Shown here in pieces: positions 6,559-11,246 of a stretch of DNA of 11,246 nt. The stretch is from JBARCX01 sp049794535 (GTDB lineage Bacteria; Pseudomonadota; Gammaproteobacteria; Xanthomonadales; Rhodanobacteraceae). The position numbers and the translations under genes were made by a program. The stretch's first letter is position 1. The number at the start of each line of letters is the position of its first letter. Location: NCBI GenBank assembly GCA_049794535.1, contig JBARCX010000148.1, forward strand, positions 1-11,246, given 5' to 3'. The notes below the pieces were generated by a model. The model ran no database searches. It was not told where the DNA came from and was given only the letters and a program-made list of their open reading frames with translations.

Positions 6559-7751
6559 TTTGTGATAACTGCTTCGGCATCGCGCCTGAGCAACCATGCC
6601 AATACGGGTGGTGTGACCATCGCAGTGAGCAGCGACATCGCCACGATAATGGCGTAGATCTGATCGTTGAACACGCCGGCGGTGAGGCCGAGGCTGGCAA
6701 TCACCACGCCCACTTCGCCGCGGGGCACCATGCCGAAACCAACGATGGTCGCGCCGCGCTTACCTAGTGAAAGTGCGCCAAGAAAGCCGCCGAGCAGTTT
6801 GGAGACGATCGCGACAAGCGTGACGATCCCCAGCATGATCAATGCATCGGCACTGGCTAGCTGGTGCAGGTCGATCTTGCTGCCAGTGACCACGAAGAAG
6901 AACGGGGTGAGCAAAGCCAGCAGTGGCTGCGTTTGATGTTCCAGCGTGTGCTGCTGCCGCGTTTCGGAGGCAATCATGCCCGCCAGGAATGCACCAATGA
7001 TCGCGGCCAGCCCGAACAAGGTGGACATGTAGGCCAGGCCAAGGCACAACGCCAGCACGATCAGCAGCGGCGAGTTGGCATTGCGTGGTTTGTCCAGCCA
7101 GCTGGAGTTCCAGCGCATCACCCGCGTGCCGCCCCAGCCGATGACGGCGATGAAGCCAATCGCACCCGCCAAGACCATCAGCAATTGCGACAGGTTGAAA
7201 CTCTCTCCACCCTGCAGCGCCACCACCACACCGAGCAACAGCATGGCCAGGATGTCGTCGATCACGGCGGCGCCGAGGATCACCTTGCTTTCGACTCGCT
7301 GTAGTACGCCCAACTCCTGCAGCACGCGCGCCGTGATGCCGGCCGAGGTGGCGACAAAGGCGGCTGCGATAAACAGTGACTTGACCCAGTCGAAGCCACT
7401 GGTATGCGCCCACAAGGTGCCCATACCAAACGGAATCAGCACGCCGAGCACACCGACGAGAAGGGCGGACTTACCGACCTTCTTCAGGTCTTCCAGCCGT
7501 GTCTCCAGGCCCACCGAGAACAGCAGCAAGACCACACCAATTTCCGCCAACACATCGAGCGGTGTGCCGGTGGCGATTTGCTCGGGTGTAATCCAGCCCA
7601 GTAACGAGGGACCCACGACACAGCCAGCCGCAATCTCGCCGACCACGCCGGGCAATTTCAGCCGTTGCGCGATCTCACCGCCAATCTGTGCGGCGACGAA
7701 GACAACAAACAGGGTGAACAGAATATCGCTGGCGTGGTGCATGTGTGGCAT
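6537..7751 (-). CDS. Cation:proton antiporter, CPA2 (Kef/GerN/NapA-like) membrane domain only
   Basis: This 404-residue integral inner-membrane protein exchanges a monovalent cation (Na+ or K+) for protons. Nearly the whole chain is hydrophobic and fits the Na_H_Exchanger domain with about 11-13 helices. Recognisable family segments are RLKLPGVVGEIAAGCVVGPS (31-50), the GVVLLLFSVGLET segment (72-84), FVATSAGITARVLQELG (132-148) and GAAVIDDILAM (160-170). Asp165-Asp166 in the last match the paired acidic residues that carry ions in this family. It ends about 20 residues after the last helix, without the C-terminal RCK/TrkA-N domain of KefB/KefC. That argues against a glutathione-gated K+ efflux system. 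The start is uncertain: ATG 7751 and ATG 7742 (MHHASD) are both possible and neither has a strong ribosome-binding site. It may share a transcript with the MFS gene 139 nt upstream. Confidence 0.93.
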   Translation of the reverse strand: MPHMHHASDILFTLFVVFVAAQIGGEIAQRLKLPGVVGEIAAGCVVGPSLLGWITPEQIATGTPLDVLAEIGVVLLLFSVGLETRLEDLKKVGKSALLVGVLGVLIPFGMGTLWAHTSGFDWVKSLFIAAAFVATSAGITARVLQELGVLQRVESKVILGAAVIDDILAMLLLGVVVALQGGESFNLSQLLMVLAGAIGFIAVIGWGGTRVMRWNSSWLDKPRNANSPLLIVLALCLGLAYMSTLFGLAAIIGAFLAGMIASETRQQHTLEHQTQPLLALLTPFFFVVTGSKIDLHQLASADALIMLGIVTLVAIVSKLLGGFLGALSLGKRGATIVGFGMVPRGEVGVVIASLGLTAGVFNDQIYAIIVAMSLLTAMVTPPVLAWLLRRDAEAVITKDQPDAG

Positions 7752-7792
7752 CCGTCAGGAGCAGGGCATTCCGTGCATGCTACCCGGTAGAG

Positions 7793-7842
7793 GTGCTCGG
7801 AGTCTGTGTAAAGTCTTATCACATCTAAGGGCGAGCACAGAC
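7793..7842 (-). promoter_or_regulatory. Overlapping, mutually exclusive stems in the antiporter leader
   Basis: On the minus strand, GTCTGTG (7842-7836) can pair perfectly with CACAGAC (7808-7802). The overlapping GTGCTCG (7838-7832) can pair perfectly with CGAGCAC (7799-7793). Both use the GTG at 7838-7836, so the two stems exclude each other. They lie about 40-90 nt before the antiporter start, in the 139-nt gap after the MFS gene. This could be an RNA switch or an attenuation device, but no T run follows either stem. The loops are long (about 27 and 32 nt), so chance is quite possible. Confidence 0.25.
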
Positions 7843-7890
7843 GGGACGAATCAGAGCCTTGGGGCATGCTCCAAGCAACGTGCCAATGGG

Positions 7891-9345
7891 CTAATGAGAC
7901 AGCGGGCGGTCGCGGCGCAATTGAGTGAATACGCGGCCGGCCAGGGCGGTGATCAGTGCCAGGATCAGCACTGTCCAGCGGAACGCCACCACGTAGCTTT
8001 GATGCGCCGAGCCATGCAGCATGGCCTCCATGAGCAGCGTGGACATCGCAATGCCGAAGCTCATGGCCAGGTACTGCGCGGTAGAAGCCATGGATGAGGC
8101 CATCGAGGCATATTTGATGTCGAGATCGGTATAGATCAGCGTATTCATGATGGTGTACTGCATGCCCATGAAGCCGCCGTAGAGGAAGGTCAGCAGCGCG
8201 ATCAGCGGGACGGGCGTGGTTGGCCCAAGCAGGGCGAACAGAGCCAGCAGCACAGACACCATCATGGTGTTGCCGAGCAAGAGACGGCGGTAGCCGAAAT
8301 GGGTCAGTAGGCGGTCGATTCCCGACTTCGCGCAGATCGAACCGAGTGCCTGGGGCACCATCATCAGGCCCGCCATCAGTGGCGACCAGCCGCAACCTAC
8401 CTGCAGGAACAACACCAGCAGCAGGAACATGCCGCTTACGCCGAGCCGGGTGAACAGGTTGCCGGCCAACGACACCCACACGCTGCGTATGCGTAATAGT
8501 TTGAGATTCGCTACAGGATGCAACGTCCGGCGGCTATGCCATACGTAGACTGCACTGAATAGCACGGCAAGTACGAAGTACAGGACTACCTTGCTCCATT
8601 CGCTGGTATCGGCGCCGACCAGCTCCGCGGCGGCTAGCAGCAAGGCAGAGGCGGCGGCGAACAGCAGAAAGCCGAAGAGATCGAAGCGATTGGCATGATC
8701 GAGTCGGTATTCCGGCATGTCGCGCTGGTTCATCCATACGCCAACGATGCCGACCGGCACATTGATCAGGAAGATCAACCGCCACGAGGTGAACTCCACC
8801 AACGCACCACCCAGCAGCGGACCCAGTACCGACCCGAGCAGGCCAAACGTGGCGACGGTACTCATCACGTGCACGAAATGGCGCTTATCGATACTGCGCA
8901 CTAGAACGTAACGACCAACAGGCAACAGCGCTGCGCCGCCACAGCCCTGCAAGACGCGTGATGCCACCAGCTGCGGCAAGGTTTGAGAAATGCCGCACAG
9001 CAATGAGCCGATGGCAAACACCGCGATGGCTGTGCCAAATACGCGACGTGTGCCAAAGCGGTCGCACAGCCAGGGGCTGGCTGGAATCAGGATCGCGAGC
9101 GTCAGCACATAGCTGGTCAACGCGCTGCGCATGCCCAGCGGCGTCACTTTTAGCGCTTCAGCCATCGCCGGTACGGCGGTATTGACGATGGTGGAGTCCA
9201 GCGTTTGCATGAAGAACGCCGCAGCCACCAGCCAGATCAGGCCACGGTAACTTTCCTGCGAGGGTTCTTGCGAGGGAGCTAACGGAGTGTCCGCCATGAC
9301 CGCCTGGTCGGCGGAGGTAGGGGATACGGCGGCGAGAGGGGACAT
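7891..9345 (-). CDS. DHA2-family (14-TM) MFS multidrug exporter, MdtD-like
   Basis: This 484-residue drug:proton antiporter sits in the inner membrane. After a hydrophilic N-terminus (about 1-35), TM1 contains FFMQTLDSTIVNTAVPAMAE (44-63), with Asp50 in the D1 motif of DHA2 proteins. Motif A is seen as PWLCDRFGTRRVF (91-103), motif B around Arg130 (SRVLQGCGGAALLPVGR) and motif C as GSVLGPLLGGAL (171-182). Fourteen hydrophobic segments are plausible. These segments and LQVGCGWSPLMAGLMMVP are close to what I recall of E. coli MdtD (471 aa), more than to EmrB. No EmrA-type adaptor is adjacent, which also fits MdtD-like solo exporters. ATG 9345 is used, but ATG 9297 (residue 17, just after a poor AGGCGG) would shorten the unconserved tail. 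Substrates are unknown. It is transcribed divergently from ligA. Confidence 0.94.
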   Translation of the reverse strand: MSPLAAVSPTSADQAVMADTPLAPSQEPSQESYRGLIWLVAAAFFMQTLDSTIVNTAVPAMAEALKVTPLGMRSALTSYVLTLAILIPASPWLCDRFGTRRVFGTAIAVFAIGSLLCGISQTLPQLVASRVLQGCGGAALLPVGRYVLVRSIDKRHFVHVMSTVATFGLLGSVLGPLLGGALVEFTSWRLIFLINVPVGIVGVWMNQRDMPEYRLDHANRFDLFGFLLFAAASALLLAAAELVGADTSEWSKVVLYFVLAVLFSAVYVWHSRRTLHPVANLKLLRIRSVWVSLAGNLFTRLGVSGMFLLLVLFLQVGCGWSPLMAGLMMVPQALGSICAKSGIDRLLTHFGYRRLLLGNTMMVSVLLALFALLGPTTPVPLIALLTFLYGGFMGMQYTIMNTLIYTDLDIKYASMASSMASTAQYLAMSFGIAMSTLLMEAMLHGSAHQSYVVAFRWTVLILALITALAGRVFTQLRRDRPLSH

Positions 9346-9356
9346 GGCGCCGTATG

Positions 9357-9367
9357 ATAGCTGCTAT
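9357..9367. promoter_or_regulatory. Small dyad just upstream of the MFS gene
   Basis: ATAGC-T-GCTAT is a perfect 5+1+5 inverted repeat, 12-22 nt before the MFS start codon on the minus strand, within the 166-nt divergent gap shared with ligA. It could be part of an operator or overlap a -10 region (TATCAT on the minus strand), but no matching -35 was found. The rest of the gap shows no convincing promoter pair for either gene. Confidence 0.25.
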
Positions 9368-9511
9368 GACAGTTTGCTTCTCGTCAGGGCTTGGTTGGGA
9401 AGTCAGTGGGCTTTCATGATTAGCCGTACCGCAGCATGCCCGGAGCCCCACGTCGGGGGATGATCACCTTGCACCGGCTGCGGATAAACTCTGCGCGATG
9501 AGGAATTCCGT

Positions 9512-11246
9512 ATGAGTCAGCACCCCATTCCCGCCGATGCCGAAGCCCGCGCTGCACAGCTGTGCGCGAGTATCGAGCACGCCAATTATCGCTATCACGT
9601 ACTGGACGACCCGGAGATTACCGACGCCGAGTACGACAGCCTGATGCGTGAGCTCGAGGCGTTGGAGGCCGTGTATGCGGAACTGGCGACCACCGATTCG
9701 CCGACACGTCGCGTGGGCGCGCGTGCCACGGGTGGCTTCGCCGAGGTTCGTCATGCACTGCCGATGCTTTCGCTCGGTAACGCATTCGAGCAACCCGGTG
9801 ACGATGACCGTACACGGTTCAATGAAGTGGCCGAGTTCGAACGGCGTATCGAGCAGGCGCTGGATCGGCGTGAGCCGGTGTTCTCGGTGGAGCCGAAACT
9901 GGATGGTCTCGCGATAAGTCTTCGCTACGAACAGGGCGTGTTTGTGCAGGGAGCGACCCGTGGCGACGGCGAGACGGGTGAGGATGTCACTGCGAATCTG
10001 CGCACGATCCGCGCTATCCCACTGAAGCTACGCGGCAAGAATTGGCCGAAGGTACTGGAGGTGCGCGGCGAGGTGATCATGCTGCGCAAGGATTTCGAGG
10101 CATTCAACGACTATGCCCGCACGCACGGCGAAAAGCCGCTGGCTAATCCGCGCAATGGTGCTGCGGGTTCGCTACGTCAGCTCGATCCAGCGATTACCGC
10201 GAAGCGCCGGCTGAGTTTCTTCGCCTATGCCGTGGGTGTGGTGGAAGGTTTCGAGTTACCGCCGACCCATTCGCAAACCTTGCAGCAACTACGGGAGTGG
10301 GGGCTTCCGGTATCACCCGAAGTAGATACCGCATGGGGCTTCGATGGGCTGATCGACTATTTTCGGCGTATTGGTGCGAAACGCGATGCGCTGCCGTACG
10401 ACATCGACGGCGTGGTTTACAAGCTGGATGACTACGCTGGGCAGCGCGCGATGGGGTTTGTGGCGCGTGCGCCGCGCTGGGCCATCGCGCACAAGTTTCC
10501 AGCTCAGGAGCAAACCACCACGGTTGAGGCGATCGAGATCCAGATTGGCCGTACGGGCGCAGCGACACCGGTGGCTCGCCTGACGCCAGTGCAAGTGGCG
10601 GGCGTTACCGTCACCAATGCCACCCTGCACAACGCTGATCAGATCGCGCGTTTGGACGTGCGCGTGGGCGACACCGTGATCGTGCGTCGCGCGGGTGATG
10701 TGATTCCCGAAGTGGTACGGGTGATCGAGGATCGCCGTCCCGCACATGCGCAACCGTGGACCATGCCTGGGCATTGCCCCGTGTGCGGCTCGATCCTGCT
10801 GCGTGAAGAAGGTGCTGCGGCCTATCGTTGTTCCGGCGGGTTGGTCTGTGCGGCGCAACGCAAGGAAGCACTGATCCATTTTGCTTCGCGTCGCGCGATG
10901 GATATCGATGGCTTGGGCGAGCGCTTCGTCGATGCATTAGTGGATTTCGGCTACGTGCACACGCCGGCCGACCTTTACCAGCTGACGTTGGACGATTTCC
11001 TCGAGATGAAGCGTCGCGCGGATGAGCGCGATGGCACCGTGCCGGAGACTGTAAAGGCTGGCACCCATGTCATCAAGAAGCCGGCAACGAAATGGGCGGA
11101 AAACCTGATCGACGGAATCGCCGCCAGTAAGGCGACGACATTGGCGCGTTTCCTGTTTGCGCTAGGCATCATGCATATCGGCGAGAGCACCGCGAAGACA
11201 CTCGCCATCTGGCTTGGGCGGCTGACTTTCGTACGCGATACACCGG
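9512..11246 (+). CDS. ligA: NAD-dependent DNA ligase LigA, 3' end beyond the window
   Basis: LigA seals nicks in duplex DNA in replication and repair, using NAD+ to form a ligase-adenylate. 578 codons are visible and the frame is open at the edge. Domain Ia has the NMN-binding residues (Tyr28, His29, Asp38, Tyr41, Asp42 in YHVLDDPEITDAEYD). The nucleotidyltransferase core has the active lysine Lys129 in EPKLDGLAIS, then RGEV, DIDGVVYK and HKFP motifs. The OB fold contains RVGDTVIVRRAGDVIPEVV. The zinc finger is Cys422, 425, 440 and 446, with the same spacing as E. coli LigA (408, 411, 426, 432). The helix-hairpin-helix region follows, with a charged insert of about 25 residues at 500-526 absent from E. 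coli. The remaining HhH part and BRCT domain lie outside the window. The ATG is supported by AGGA at 9501-9504, 7 nt upstream. Confidence 0.98.
   Translation, partial: MSQHPIPADAEARAAQLCASIEHANYRYHVLDDPEITDAEYDSLMRELEALEAVYAELATTDSPTRRVGARATGGFAEVRHALPMLSLGNAFEQPGDDDRTRFNEVAEFERRIEQALDRREPVFSVEPKLDGLAISLRYEQGVFVQGATRGDGETGEDVTANLRTIRAIPLKLRGKNWPKVLEVRGEVIMLRKDFEAFNDYARTHGEKPLANPRNGAAGSLRQLDPAITAKRRLSFFAYAVGVVEGFELPPTHSQTLQQLREWGLPVSPEVDTAWGFDGLIDYFRRIGAKRDALPYDIDGVVYKLDDYAGQRAMGFVARAPRWAIAHKFPAQEQTTTVEAIEIQIGRTGAATPVARLTPVQVAGVTVTNATLHNADQIARLDVRVGDTVIVRRAGDVIPEVVRVIEDRRPAHAQPWTMPGHCPVCGSILLREEGAAAYRCSGGLVCAAQRKEALIHFASRRAMDIDGLGERFVDALVDFGYVHTPADLYQLTLDDFLEMKRRADERDGTVPETVKAGTHVIKKPATKWAENLIDGIAASKATTLARFLFALGIMHIGESTAKTLAIWLGRLTFVRDTP

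Noticed and set aside
6333..6767. A 144-codon open frame over the REP-like element and antiporter 3' end
   Set aside because: Its first half is the translated repeat (VGWDEPADPNVG, PRIKSGAHPT) and its second half is antisense to the antiporter. This is a known type of spurious prediction.
7858..7875. Dyad CTTGGGGCA/TGCTCCAAG after the MFS stop as a terminator
   Set aside because: It has a G-T pair, almost no loop and no T tract on either strand; it could be chance.
7075..8097. A 340-codon open frame on the + strand across the antiporter and MFS genes
   Set aside because: It is antisense to two clear membrane-protein genes, spans their intergenic gap, is rich in Ser/Thr/Pro as GC-rich shadows are, and matches no family.

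Overview
The window reads as ordinary chromosome of a GC-rich (roughly 60%) Gram-negative bacterium, most likely a gammaproteobacterium of the Xanthomonadales (Xanthomonadaceae/Rhodanobacteraceae type). The clues are an NAD-dependent ligase with a charged insert after its zinc finger, a GTAG-headed REP-like element, and an envelope efflux system with two lipoproteins. This placement comes from recognising sequence features, not from a search.

Layout, left to right. (1) Positions 63-476 (+) encode a small VOC/glyoxalase-fold protein. (2) Positions 477-754 are a dense non-coding stretch. They hold what looks like the 3' end of a tRNA (T-arm, acceptor strand and CCA, best matching tRNA-Cys), a strong intrinsic terminator, a perfect 24-bp palindrome that looks like a repressor operator, and a hairpin over the next start codon. 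(3) Positions 755-6284 (+) are a three-gene tripartite RND efflux operon in the order outer-membrane factor, periplasmic adaptor, inner-membrane RND pump. Both junctions are ATGA overlaps. (4) Positions 6285-6536 are a convergent intergenic region with an inverted pair of DnaA-box-like 9-mers and a REP/MITE-like element. (5) Positions 6537-7751 (-) encode a CPA2-type cation:proton antiporter without a regulatory RCK domain. (6) Positions 7891-9345 (-) encode a 14-TM DHA2-family MFS drug exporter resembling E. coli MdtD. (7) From 9512 to the right edge (+) is ligA, NAD-dependent DNA ligase, cut off by the window.

The RND operon would span both membranes and expel an unknown small molecule. The MFS and antiporter genes are independent proton-coupled inner-membrane transporters. 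ligA is housekeeping. No regulator gene is present, so the protein that binds the palindrome upstream of the efflux operon must be encoded elsewhere.

I see no CRISPR array, transposase, integrase, complete tRNA or rRNA, and no clear new multi-gene system. The points most worth following are the tRNA 3' remnant as a possible integration boundary, the orphan 24-bp operator, and the RND pump whose proton-relay lysine position carries glutamate.
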